Notes under the pieces: model-generated
Databases searched by the model: none
What the model was told of the DNA's origin: nothing
Seen by the model: the letters and a program-made list of their open reading frames with translations, nothing else
Made by a program: the position numbers and the translations under genes
Shown: piece after piece, positions 23,574 to 35,875 of the stretch
Layout of the letters: each line of letters starts with the position of its first letter
Position numbering within the stretch: the stretch's first letter is position 1
NCBI GenBank assembly: GCA_024529925.1
Contig: JAFEUB010000909.1
Coordinates: 358,501-422,500 of the forward strand
Length of the DNA: 64,000 nt
Reading direction: 5' to 3'
Source of the DNA: Ophthalmolycus amberensis
Lineage: Eukaryota; Chordata; Actinopteri; Perciformes; Zoarcidae

Positions 23574-25959
23574 TGATTGTACAAAATGTGCTCGAGTTAA
23601 TGTCCTCGGCATGTCTTCGGCTACTGTTCATAGCAGTAACTGTTCGTTGCTGAGTGATGAGGCAGAAAGCTGTCATGGCTGTGCTGCAGTTTCTAGAATG
23701 GTGACAGAGGTTGAGCAACGTTATTTCAACTCAGTGATTCTAATTGTTTAGAAGGAAACCAAAGATATTCAACCTTATTAATATACTATAATTTAGAATA
23801 AATTGAAGATTACACAACAGTAATTTGACCTATATTCACTATCACAGACCACAGGTTATGAATCAATTCCTCAGGTTTTCCATTAGACATATGTTTTGTC
23901 TCTGGCGCTCCAATTAATTGGTTCCAAGCCGTTCATTTAATTGAGTAATTTATTCCGTTTTAATTAAATACCTGAATGAAGCCGATTGTTAATTGACTTT
24001 CTGAATGATGGGTTGGTTGTTAAGCTGTCTCCCTCTGATCTTTCTAGTATTTTTGTAATAAATAAATGTCTTGAGTGAATTCAATTGGAGTATAAACGTT
24101 GCATTTCAAGACTGACAGAACAGAGACTCCTTTTAAAGATTTATTTAGTTTTTTAGGTTAAAAAAATGGAAATTTTAAACCCTCTGATCCTCTGACTACA
24201 TTCATTCACTTAATTTGAATTTTAGATTTAGGCTTATCTGTTACTCCAGACGTGCAAAAGAGAAAGAAACAAAAAGAATAAGTTGACTTGCTTAAGCCCT
24301 ACATAGCCATACCATATTATAGTGATTCTCTCACATCATATCTTCAAATTACAAATCACACTGACATTAATCTATTACCACGGTGGAAGGAGTATAGACC
24401 TTTTATTTAAAAGATGCAATGCCAAAGGGTGAATACTCTGTTGTAAGCAGTAATTGCAGGTGGGTTTTTGGATCTCACTCTGCTATTACCACTTGTACCT
24501 CGAGGGGCACTAGTGACTCACCGAAGCGTCAGTCTGACTTAGTCCAGAAAATGAAGTCGTAGAGCTGCACCTAGGGCTTGACAAAAGCATTTGTGACTTG
24601 AATATTTAAAAATATTTCCATTTACTGAGCAAACTCTTTGATGTGATTCATAAGCACAGGTATTTTATTCTGTATTCAATGTATTATTTTGCTTTAGCTC
24701 AGAGGCACAGACAGAGGTCTAACTTTGCATCAGTGAGTGTTCTATCCCAACAAATAAGGTCATTGGTTCAAATTGAAATAATTCATTGCTATTAGTGTAA
24801 AACAACAAGTCCCGCCTATTTTACCCAAACTAAGAGGACGGGTCCTGGTGTATATAGGTGCAACCTGGTGTGACATATGACCTTTTACAGATGCCAGTGG
24901 AACAAAGTGGGAGAGCTGCAGAGACATTGAAACTAAGGGGTGACAATACATATCACTTGAAACTTAATGTAAAAACTATTCGAGCAAGTAAGGGTTCCGT
25001 CAACCATTGAAGCGCCCATGAGAACTCCGGATTTTATTTTTTTCGGTGAGTTACGAACATCAAAGCACCTGCTGCAAAAGGCGCGTTAGCCAAATTGTAT
25101 CAAATGATAAGAGGTGAATGGAAATATTGGTCTATAATATGAGTTTGCGCGTCTGTGTTATTTGCTTTGTGTGAACAGAAGGGAATTACTTATAGCTGAA
25201 CTTCATGGGCTACAAAACAAGCTTGACTTTGTACAATACTGTGCTGCTGTTGTGCTGTAAGTGCAAGGTGTCAGTATTGTGAGAAGGAAATATATGTTCA
25301 CATTGTATTTCTTAACATTATTCAAATGTAGTGGACATTAAATGATTAAACTAAGTGGTTTTCATAATCTACAATTGAAAGCGTTTCACAATTTAATACA
25401 AATGTAATAGTTACATTAACTCTTAGCAATTAAGTGGTCCAAGATAACAATGAATTAACATTAGATTAACAATATAGTGTAAGAAATACCCCACATTCAA
25501 GAGAATGAATCAGGACTTACTGGAGCAGACTGTTGAACAACTGCTCCACTAAAATGAGAGATTTTCTAAAGGGAATCTGGTGCTCAGAAACACAGCTGCT
25601 TTCATCCACAGGAACCGACAAAATCAACACAAAATGAAAGATGCACCCACTTCAAAAGACATTTAAAGAGAGAATAAGATTAAAGGCTGACATTTGAAGA
25701 AAAAAAACTGCTAAATGTGTCTATATATATAGCTTTACATTTGAGGTTTTAGGTGTTCCGTGTGAATTTTCCCCAGAGGTTCGATGAAATATCTTAACAC
25801 AGTATAATTTATTTAATTACATTTTTTGTCATTAATAAGAATATGCAAAGTACTAGCCTAACTTCAAGTATGTCATTGATTTAATGAATAAAACACAAAT
25901 TTTGCCTCTGAAATATATTGAAGTATAGTAGCCTAATTCAAGTAAAAGTATATCTAAAT
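23574..25959. other. Intergenic region upstream of fam219a
   Basis: AT-rich DNA without a supported gene. The part at 23890-24010 is dense in homeodomain-type TAATT cores, including a 12-bp palindrome CCAATTAATTGG at about 23909-23920. This is a candidate conserved non-coding element only. Confidence 0.45.
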
Positions 25960-25977
25960 GTACTTTCCACCACTGTG

Positions 25978-26247
25978 TCATTTTCCTGGGGACCGCGTTG
26001 GTCCTCTTCAAAGGGCCGCTTCTGGATCAACGGACCCTATCTTGTGATACCTTACCCGGAAGTGGGTGGTAGAGTCACCGTCACCCAACTGGTCACACCA
26101 CCGTCGACATAGCCTGCTGGGATGAAGCTCGCCACCGTGGAACTAAAGAGATTGTTACAAATCTGAGATCACTGAACTCACAACCTCGGCGACAACTCGT
26201 CGAAACGACCAGTTACCAATAAACAGTGTTTAGAAGAAGGGAGCAAA
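25978..26247 (+). promoter_or_regulatory. Putative promoter and 5' UTR of fam219a
   Basis: A locally GC-richer, CpG-containing stretch precedes the fam219a start codon. It includes an ETS-type core CCGGAAGTG at 26056-26064, common in TATA-less housekeeping promoters. No TATA box was seen, and the transcription start is not defined. Confidence 0.5.
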
Positions 26248-29200
26248 ATGATGGAAGAAATAGATAGATTTCAAGTGCCGAGTGCCGTGCAGGAGGCGGA
26301 GATGCAGGCTGAGATGCAGCCGCTGGTAAGTTATATTTGTAGACAGTTGTTGGAGACAATCAATCAATGCATGGGTCTTGTATTCTAATTCAATGTCACT
26401 GTTATTGCCCGATGTTTAGGGCATGAGGCCTTCTATTCATAATGTTGTGCTTTGGGATCCCGACAGATCCATCACCTGCCATGCGTAATACTGGCTGTTG
26501 TACCGTTTGGCATTTTTCATCAAGTTTTTTTTCGACTACATTAAAATGTAAAAAATGCCAGTGTAACGTGTCAGAGGATGATTGATTTGCTCATAGACAG
26601 ACGTTTTTGTTTCACTGTGTAATGCAAGCAGCGTCCGGTCTGCTGCGTAGTCAGCATCCGTCATGTCTGGCGAAAAGAAGCATCCCATCCCATCGCTGCT
26701 GCTAAATCATCAGCATCCATGCAGCAAGTTGTTTCGGCGAAACGCCGCGTGTGACGCCTTGGCGAGGTTTACTGAGCGGTCTTTAATCGCACATATGTGC
26801 GTCCATGGAACGTTAAAGCGCTGTATTTTCATTCATAATCAGTGTAAATGATTTGGCGGTGCGCTCCGTGGGCCGTAGCGGGGCCCTGGGTTACTGCAGC
26901 CTGCAGTGCGGCCTCTTCTGCCCACGGCCGGGGCCGCTAGCCAGACTACAACCCGAAGTAGTCTGACCTGAAGTCTCCATGCGTCCCCGTACCTCAATTC
27001 ATTCCCGTGCGTGCAGTATCCCCTCATTGACAGTCTTGTTTATCCTTATCTTTGCCCTGTGGATGTAAGATGTGACTGTTTAGGAATGTTTCCCAAACTT
27101 GGATTCAGGGACTTGTGACTAATTTCACTATTTTGCATTCACTTTAAATAAGTTCAAATGAGATAGTGTATATTTTTGAATCGCCGTTTCAATCTCCACC
27201 TTATCAGTTGGAGGTAGCTATGACAAAACCTATGTTGCCTACAACAGTTAACAGTATCTATTTCTTGAGAAGTACATGTATGTAGGACTTAATAGATTTG
27301 AAACAAGCTGTCTACATATCTTAGATAGAGAGACTCTTGCTTGTGTTTTATCTGTTCATGAACTGTTTTATTCACATTGTCTGTGCATAGTAGGGTGCAT
27401 TATGCATTACAAAAATACATTAATTATTCATCAATGCATCAGTAATGCACATTTCTGCTCATCTTTCTGTCCATGCCAATGTCTCGTTTGTCTCCAGGAC
27501 CCGGCCTCTTCCACAGCCTCAGAGGCGGACTCTGACACCAGAGAGGGGGAACCTGTCACTGTCAACTACAAGCCCTCACCCCTGCAGATGAAAATTGGTG
27601 AGTAAGAGCTACAGTATTTGTATAGGCTTGATGTCTGCCTGTGGGAATAACCATATCCTGTAATCAACTGTATATCCTGGAAAGCATAACCTACTGTTAT
27701 GTGCAGATGTGGCATCATCTCAAGACAAGAAAGAGACACTAATAAATACAATAAATCTTCTCATTTTATAACATGGAGCTAGCAATGGTTTGGCTTTCAG
27801 GTTCGCCAGAAAAGTAACTTTAACAATGACTAGATTAGCACTGTTTTATAATCCATTAATAATAAAAAATGTTTCAGCTCTCATCCATTTTATTGTTTGG
27901 CCTTTGAATTTTTTGACAAAAAAATATTATCTAGTCTGGCCTGATTTATGTTTGAGAATTTGAGTCTCTCTACTGCCACAGTTCTTAAAGGCTCTTTTCA
28001 GCACCTTGGACAGAGTCCAGTGGTGAGCAGTAGGCAGTAGTGCCTCTTTTGTTTTACTTCTACAGTAATACTTTCTCAGATAAAGCCTTGAAGAAACAAT
28101 CATGACGTGTAAACACCGCCGTAAAATATCTGGTCTATGAAATACAAAGTCACTTTGCCTTTGAGACCTTGAGATGGAAGATCCTCTAATACACATTTTA
28201 TGGACTTTTAAAACTATTCTGGATTAAAAGTGTAATGCCATTAACTGGTGGCACAGTATGAATTAGATAGGACATGTTATAGTGTCACTGATGTATTCAG
28301 AGTAGACTAATAGCATTAGTTTAGTTATTTGTCATCTGCTCTGTGACAAGGATCAAAAAAGGGAGAAAAGGGGAGTCAGTTGTTTCTGAATGTATTGTTT
28401 CATGCTTTGTGAATTTTGTGTTGTATTTCATAAATTAAACAACCCCCTCAGCCATAACAGCAGTGATCGTTACTTCCTGGTCAGCTGATCACTGAAGAAA
28501 ATCCCTCTGGTGAACAGAAACCGATCTGCCATGATGTCACGTCTTGTACTGTGCCGTGAAGCCTATAGTGCGTCATCATGTTCAGGAAGAAGAGATTTCA
28601 CAGTCAAGAAGAATTCAAGGCAATTGCCTTTCATGATAATCGGACTTCCTGATGAGTGTGTGTTTAAATCATACAGATTTCTTCTTGTACCTTTTTTTAA
28701 AGTAAATTTCACAACCTGATCAGACTTCCAGAGTCATTTAATGCCGAGATTGAGATTGATGCCTGTGCTTGTTTGTTTTTTTCTTGTGCAGAGAAACAGA
28801 GAGAGCTGGCTAGGAAGGGATCATTGAAGAACGGCAACACTGTAGGTAGTCCAGTCAACCAGCAGCCCAAGAAGAACAACAATGTCATGGCCAGAACACG
28901 GTAAGAAGTGAGCGCTGTGATTTTGTGGAGAAAATTAGATGGCAGCTGGTGTCTTTCTTTGCTAATACAGTCATTAAAATGTCTTTTGTTTCAGCGATAA
29001 ACTCAACTTAAGTCCTTATTCTGGTGTAGTATTACACTGTTTTGTTTTTCTACCAACAGCTGACCACATACAAGTTAATTTACTAAAATAAGGTAAAAAT
29101 GAAGTTGTTGTCCAAATACTGCAGAAAATGTCATGATGTATTTTGCCACAATTTCAAATTAAAGTCTATTTTGATTCCAGCATTTGTTTCACATGCAAAC

Positions 29201-32050
29201 ATTATCACAAATGAATTGCCCACTGATTCTGTTCGGTTTACATCAGAGTGTGTACTGTTTGTGCAAGATCAGAAGCATGTTCTCCTGGGCTGGACCAGAT
29301 AGATTTTATTCTCATGTCCATTATCTCTGTCTGTCAGTGGGGTTGGCAAGAGCGTAGTTCTATTGATTTAGGGTTTGTAAGATGTCAGAGTTACAAATTA
29401 GACCTCTGTCATGCTTCTGTTGTTACTGTAGTAACAGCCGTAACTGTAGTTCGATTGTGATGTCGCCTCCGGGCCCGCCTTCCATTTCTTTCACCATCTT
29501 TGTCAATCTTACTCGGTTCTTCCTGTTAGTGAATTCATTTTACCTCTTCTACTCTTTCCTGTCGTATTCTGTTACAGCCTATTTCTGCTCCTCCGATCAT
29601 TTACCCCCCCCTCCTCTCCCTCACTCTCGCTCTTTTTCTCTGTTCCCTCCCTGCAGGTTGGTAGTGCCCAATAAAGGCTATTCCTCTTTAGACCAGAGCC
29701 CAGATGAGAAGCCCTTGGTGGCCCTAGACACAGACAGGTAAACACACACACACATGCACAAACACACACATTAATACAGTTATTGTCACATTAACACCGT
29801 AAACACAGACATTCTAAGCTAATTTGTGTCGTTTGTTTGTTTCAGTGATGACGATTTTGACATGTCTAGATACTCATCGTCGGGATACTCCTCTGCTGAG
29901 GTGAGACATGTGATACAGCAAATATCTGGTTCTATACCTCACAGTCACTCTCCAATTCACTCCCTACACTGCTTTCTTCCTTCTATTTCCCATGTTGGTC
30001 AAGAGGCCAAGAGCCAGGCCTTTATAAGCCAGACTCAAAGCAAAACCCATTTATATCCATCCTGCTCTTCCATGTTCATTCTGTAGGCATGTCGCTTGCC
30101 ACAAGCGCATCATTATATTGCGGACGCACCTGCACATAAATGTGCACGAGACACAAAGCGGGAAACAAATGAAATGTCATCTATGGGTGTCTGCTCCTGA
30201 AAATCCTGTTTTCAACACTAGTGCCAATTAAAGTGCAAAACACAGACGCATCATATTTATTGTCCAGGAATCGTCGTTCCCACTCTGTACATACATGTTC
30301 TGTCTCTGACACGTTCAGGCTTGTGGGTATATTGTATGTTATATGAAAACGCCCAGAGGTGTTCAGATTGTAAGTCCACCATGTTGTCTGAAATAATAAG
30401 CTGATATTCAGTAAATGTACAAACCCAATTCAGCCATTGTCTCCTGTTTCTTAGTATTGGCTAACAACAGCAAGTTCTGAGCAAGCAGTACACCGTGGCT
30501 GCAGTATGATTGTACTGTAGCTAACAAAGTAAGGAATTATGGTTGCTGTTTAGGCAGTATAGTAGGCCTCAGTGTAGTAGTACTGAAGATTGCTCTTACT
30601 TTTTGAAGGTCTTGTTTTTGTCTCCGCATTGACCGCATTTTTACTTGGTTTGTCTCGGTCTCACACAAAGAAAAATAGATGCCTGTGTATTGTCTGATTT
30701 ATGTGTTAGCATCATTACTGTAGTTGCTCGTAGACAACAGGAACATCTCACACATAAAAATGCAGTGCGTGACTCGCTCTGGTCTTGGTCTTGAATTGGT
30801 CATGGCCTGCTTTGGTCTTGGTCTTGACTTGGTCTCGAACCCTCAAAGTTTTAGTGTTGTCTTGGTCTCGATACACTGGTCTTGGTCATGACTATGTCTT
30901 GCTTTAGGTGGTCTTGAATACAACACTGGTCCTACAGTATACAGGTAGTAGACTAGACCGTTAATACATAAAGATGTAAATGCTGGGATCTTGATTAAAG
31001 ACATTGCTTCAGTTTTGCATGCAAACAATGGCATTATTTTACTAAATAAAAAATGCCAGCAGGACAGTAGTAGTCATCACATTCATGACAAAGCTCCAAG
31101 TGATGATCATTACAGCCATCTGTGAAAGTGCCCTAATTTAGTTTGCCATGGTTACCACTGTACATTTTACCCAGCCGAGTTCACAAGCTCAAACAAACTT
31201 GAGATTTGTAAATTGTGTATTGTCACAATCTGATAAAGCCAGAGGAAGAAGTGTTTTGTTGGCGCAAAACCCCTTTAAAATGTTGAAATATCGTTTATAC
31301 ACCTCTGGTTTTTATGGATCATGCAAACAAGATATAACTGATCCATTAGTTGGGTATGAATGGTTAGATAGTTCTGATGGGCAGGTGGCACCTTGCCTGG
31401 TAGCCCCTGCCATCAGTGTATGAATGGGTGTGATTGGGTTAATGGCCTGTAGTGTAAAAGCGCTTTGAGTGGTCGAAAGATAAGCGCTATAGAAGCACAA
31501 GTCCATTTAACATTTAGCATCAATTTAACATTTACTTGACAGACGTGGGAGCAGACAATCAGAATAGAGACATTTCATTTAAAAATTGTATTTGAAAATA
31601 ATCAAATCTGAACACAAACTGAGCCCAAAGCTTCATGCAACAAAATGTCTGGACCAGTCACATTAGAATCTGGCAGAAGAAATCTACACACCACATGCAG
31701 ATAGAGTAGCTAATGATGGACTGATTCACATACTGATATCCTACTTTAGTTTAAAATCAGTTGTTGTGGGAGTAACAGGGCGTGGCTCACGAGGAAAGTG
31801 CGCTCTGTGACCCGGTGCTGGTCCGCGTCCCTGTGGTTGGGAAACGTTGCTCAAACCCATCAACCTCCTCTGTCTGTCTTCCCCTCTTCAGCAAATCAAT
31901 CAGGATCTGAACATACAGCTGCTGAAAGATGGTTACCGTCTAGACGAGATCCCGGACGACGAGGACCTGGATCTGATCCCGCCCAAATCAGTCAACCCCA
32001 CCTGCATGTGCTGCCAGGCGACCTCCTCCACCACCTGTCAAATACAGTAA
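26248..32050 (+). CDS. fam219a: FAM219A
   Basis: This is a conserved vertebrate protein of unknown biochemical function. Exons are 26248-26325, 27498-27597, 28792-28900, 29657-29737, 29846-29900 and 31892-32050. All have GT-AG borders and join in frame to 193 residues. The protein begins MMEEIDRFQVPSA, then KPSPLQMKIEKQRELARKGSL, VNQQPKKNNNVMARTRLVVP, NKGYSSLDQSPDEKPLVALD, the acidic/serine segment DSDDDFDMSRYSSSGYSSAE and NQDLNIQLLKDGYRLDEIPD. It ends with a cysteine-rich tail (PTCMCCQATSS...CQIQ). The N-terminus and cysteine-rich end match FAM219A rather than FAM219B. No enzyme domain or membrane segment is visible. The first ATG pair sits at the family start; which of the two is used makes no difference beyond one methionine. 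Confidence 0.93.
26640..27010. other. GC-rich, CpG-containing patch in fam219a intron 1
   Basis: The patch is rich in CpG compared with its surroundings. It contains a short hairpin (AGACTAC and GTAGTCT arms) near 26942-26963. It could be part of the promoter-associated island of fam219a. No coding exon was recognised. Confidence 0.4.
30775..30930. repeat. Degenerate GGTCTTGGTCTTGA tandem repeat
   Basis: Multiple imperfect copies of TTGGTCTTG-type units lie in fam219a intron 5. Similar low-complexity arrays are common in fish genomes. Confidence 0.75.
31340..31515 (+). mobile_element. 3' tail of a dispersed non-LTR or SINE-type element
   Basis: The segment resembles a dispersed teleost repeat: GTGTATGAATGGGTGTGATTG, then GTAAAAGCGCTTTGAGTGGTCG, then AAGCGCTATAGAAGCACAAG and TCCATTTAACATTT. 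The paired AGCGCT sequences form the usual terminal hairpin. It lies in fam219a intron 5. Confidence 0.6.
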
Positions 32051-33257
32051 CCCCACCCCTCTGACCTTCTTCCCCTTTCCACACAATATAACCCCCGATC
32101 TTCATCTGCTGTGAGTTTGCAGTGAAGCATTGGTAGAGTATTGTAATGACAGTTAAGTGCTATGATGATAATGGCAATGAGAAATAATCAAATTAACATT
32201 TAGAGTATTTGGTTTATAATCTAGGACGAGGGACACGTTTAAAAATATTAAATATGTATTTAGAATATGAGTAAAAGTGGTGGTTTCCTCCTATGGTAGG
32301 ACGTGCACTTGTGTTTGAGAGCCCTTCTTCTGATGACCGTGATGTAACACGCTGATATTAGAGGACATGAAACAGAAGGTCAATTGATGCCATAAAGTGA
32401 ACTCCATTTCCCTGAAGAATAACAACCATCATAACTGCTGACTCAACTGTTCTGCTTACCTTACTGAATTCTGGGTTGCATTTTTCTAGGTTTTTTTATT
32501 TGTTCATTTTTATTTAAATGCTTACTTTTTTAGGCTTGAGGGATACGTATGATTGTGTGTTTGTTGACGTGGGGATATTTTAGAAGTGTGGACTGCGGTC
32601 TTGGTATCCCTGAATAGAGAATATCTCGTACCGTATTCATTGTACTGGACAGGGTTGTTACGTTGCACAGGCCAGGTTGTTGCACTCATTCACACCACCC
32701 TCAGCACTTTTGCATTCTCTCCAATACCGAGTTTAGTAATGAATGTGTGAACATGAATGGCTGCGGAACAAATTGCATGAGAGCACTGGACTGAATAATA
32801 GAAAGGAAAATAATAACAAATTGGCTAGTTGCACACTTGATTTTTGCCCCATTTATATTGTGCAATCTCCTGCTACTGTTGCACTACAAGTGGCGCTGTT
32901 GTGGACTTATATTGTTTTGAATTTGCACATTTTTTTATTTTTATTTCGTCCCATATCTGTTTACTCTTTCCTGCATAGCAATGCCAGTGTCTTATCTGAT
33001 ATGAACTGTGTCAAAAAGGGAAGGTTATATATTGTTGCAACAACCCTCTAACACATGATGCTCACACGATTGATATATTATCAAGGCCAAATAGACGGTG
33101 GGGGCCTCTCGATTGATTTTTCAGCACACTCTGCTGTGATCGCCCCCTAAATCTTTTCTTGATCAGTGGACACTCCTTCCTTCTCATTTTTGTTGTGACG
33201 CCACAAATCATCAAGCAAGCACACGTTTCAGGCAGTAGAAAGATTTACCCTTTCTCA

Positions 33258-33295
<38 letters not shown>

Positions 33296-33730
33296 GCATA
33301 TGCATGCATACAGATGTACAATGCCAACATAAAGAGTGAGATACCATCTTGTAATCTCTTTTGACTAATGGGTTGGAAATAGTTTTGTTATTGTAACATC
33401 GAGGATCATTGACTTGGAGCACTAATATCGTTCATGTACGACCGATCCCTCCCTTAAACCAGCTGATAATTTGCAATTAGATTATGCCTTAAGTACAGAG
33501 AAATTTGAAATGTGTATTTATTGCCATCTTGATCATTTAGTTTACTTGAAGAGCGTTTGCTGTATATGAAGTTATTCTTCTTCTTTTTTTTTGACGTAGA
33601 CACGGGTGATACTTGTTTTTCTTTGGTTTTCCTTTTTTAAATGAATTTCTTGTAATGTAAACACTTCCATTACAGTATTTAACAATGTTATTAAGTGCGG
33701 TGTATGAAAACAATAAATAAACACGAAGCT
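32051..33730 (+). other. Probable 3' UTR of fam219a
   Basis: No open coding frame continues after the stop. Tandem AATAAATAAA at 33712-33721 is the best polyadenylation signal, giving a UTR of about 1.7 kb. It contains a (CA)n run at about 33264-33290. Confidence 0.55.
33712..33721 (+). terminator. Candidate polyadenylation signal of fam219a
   Basis: Two overlapping AATAAA hexamers occur at the end of the long non-coding stretch after fam219a. Confidence 0.55.
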
Positions 33731-33811
33731 AATGGAGCACTCCTGGTTCTAACTTAGCAGGTTGATATACCTTTTTTGCAGTATTTCATCAGCATTAAAG
33801 AAGAGCACCTA

Positions 33812-33817
33812 TTTATT
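33812..33817 (-). terminator. Candidate distal polyadenylation signal of klf9
   Basis: TTTATT on the plus strand reads AATAAA on the minus strand. A proximal alternative is 35136-35141. The distal choice gives a 1.7-kb 3' UTR, which would suit the long UTR of KLF9 mRNAs. Confidence 0.35.
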
Positions 33818-33821
33818 AACA

Positions 33822-35525
33822 AACGGTGTGAAGTATACAGTGTGGGATGAGAGACGGAAATAATGAGGAAATGTTTAGAAAGAAAAACTATTTAAATGAT
33901 AAATCTTTTGAACAGTAATCATTACTCAGCTGTGTCTATTGCGATAACGTGGGGTCTGTATTGACAGTTCCTGATTACAGTGCAGTAGCATCATGAGGGC
34001 TCAACCTGAGAAGCACCAACATCTCATCACAGTTGTCATACTGCCAGAAAAGAAATACAGCATTTCACTTTATAAATATATGTAGTTTGTGTTCTACAAG
34101 CTTAATCTATTTGGACGTTTTAATGCATCATGTGGCAAGTATAAAAAGAAAATGAATGACATCACCAATGTTTATAGCTCCTATAGTGGATGAATAAGAC
34201 CTCGCATACTATTATTAATATTCTAAAAGATTAACAGTCAAATAAAAAATACATTGTATGAAACAAATACATAAAAACATGCTACATGGAATTAATTGAT
34301 TCACCATCAAACTAATCAACAGAGCCTGCCTCAAAATGCGAGGACATAAAATAAAATGTTTTTTTGACTATTTGTGAGAAATGTTGTGCTTCCATATTAC
34401 CACTAGGGGGTGTAGCATTAACTGAAATCACCATGCATCACATTATTCCCTGATAAAATGCAGTCCAGATACAGAGTAAACAAAAGTAAGTTTCAATGTA
34501 CAGCAACTGGCACTGTTGGCATAAAAGTCATTGATATCCAAAAGAATCTGTCGATGTTCAATTCAGGTATCTCCAAAGGTTGGAAATGTAGAAATTCCTG
34601 TCAGCTGCAAAACCCTTCAAAAGGCACAAAACTCTACAAACTGTAACTAAACATGAGTCGTCATGGTCTTAACATCGAAAAGTATTTCCAATGCAAGTAA
34701 AAGTTATCTTGTTATCCTGTTACCCTGTTTTGTTTACCCCTGCACTATTGACATAGTTCAAGCCTGAAAAACAAACTGGGGGAAAATGCATTGAACTGCA
34801 ATTTGCTTATGGTCAATTATTTGCAACTATATCATGATGCGACGCCATTTCAACACAAGAAACAACTGTACAAACTATACCTACAAGCTCACAGTATACC
34901 TCATTTACGAAGTCCATCTCTATAATATAACTTTGTCTTATAACTCTCCAATAACTACAGTATATCATCCATCTGAAAGTTAATCTGTTTACATGATAAC
35001 ATTGCTGTACTGTACATTTGCTTCGTCCTGGAGTGGCGAGTAACTGTTCATAGTATGTATACGTGAAATACTATTTACTAAAAGACTATTCCCAAAACAT
35101 CTTAACCCACTAGGAATATCTAAGTAATGATTTGTTTTATTGTTGTTTCTTCACCTGCAAATTAACACGTGAAGTGTTAATGAAAACTATATATGTACAC
35201 AAATGCCGCCAGGATTTCGGATTCTTCCAGTGGGAAAAAAAAAGCACACAACACAAAGTTAAATAATCACAAATTGGTAAGCAACTACAACCTGTGTGTC
35301 AGATGAAGTAAACCCTGAATAAATTCCAATCACGTAGTTCTAGGTTGATTACATTCAGGTTCAAGTGTGGTTCTGTTTGCTGTTGCACATTGTTACATGC
35401 ATAGAAAACCTGATTAATTAGTGGTCTGGCTGGTTGAGTTGATAAAGATGCAGACACCATATGTATCATGGGTGTGTCTATGTTTATGTATATCCTGTAT
35501 GTATAGTGGTGTGAGTCGGTGTGTC
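33822..35525 (-). other. Probable 3' UTR or downstream flank of klf9
   Basis: Downstream of the klf9 stop codon there is no coding frame with recognisable content. Candidate AATAAA signals on the minus strand are at 35136-35141 and 33812-33817. Confidence 0.45.
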
Positions 35526-35812
35526 TCACACCCCAACAGGGCTTTGGTTTCCAGAGTCACATGAGGACAGGGACACAGAGTAGCGACATCTTTTGGCCAC
35601 ACTGGAGCCCTGAAGCATGCTGGGATGGAAGCCTGCGTGTCGCCGGGCATGTTTAGTCAGATGGTCGCTCCTGATGAAGCACTTGTCACACATCGGACAG
35701 TTGAAGCGCTTCTCGCCAGTGTGTGTGCGGTAGTGACGCGTCAGCTCGTCTGATCTGGAGAACTTCTTGCCACATGCTGACCAGGTACACTCGAAGGGGC
35801 GCTCACCTGGGG

Positions 35813-35875
<63 letters not shown>

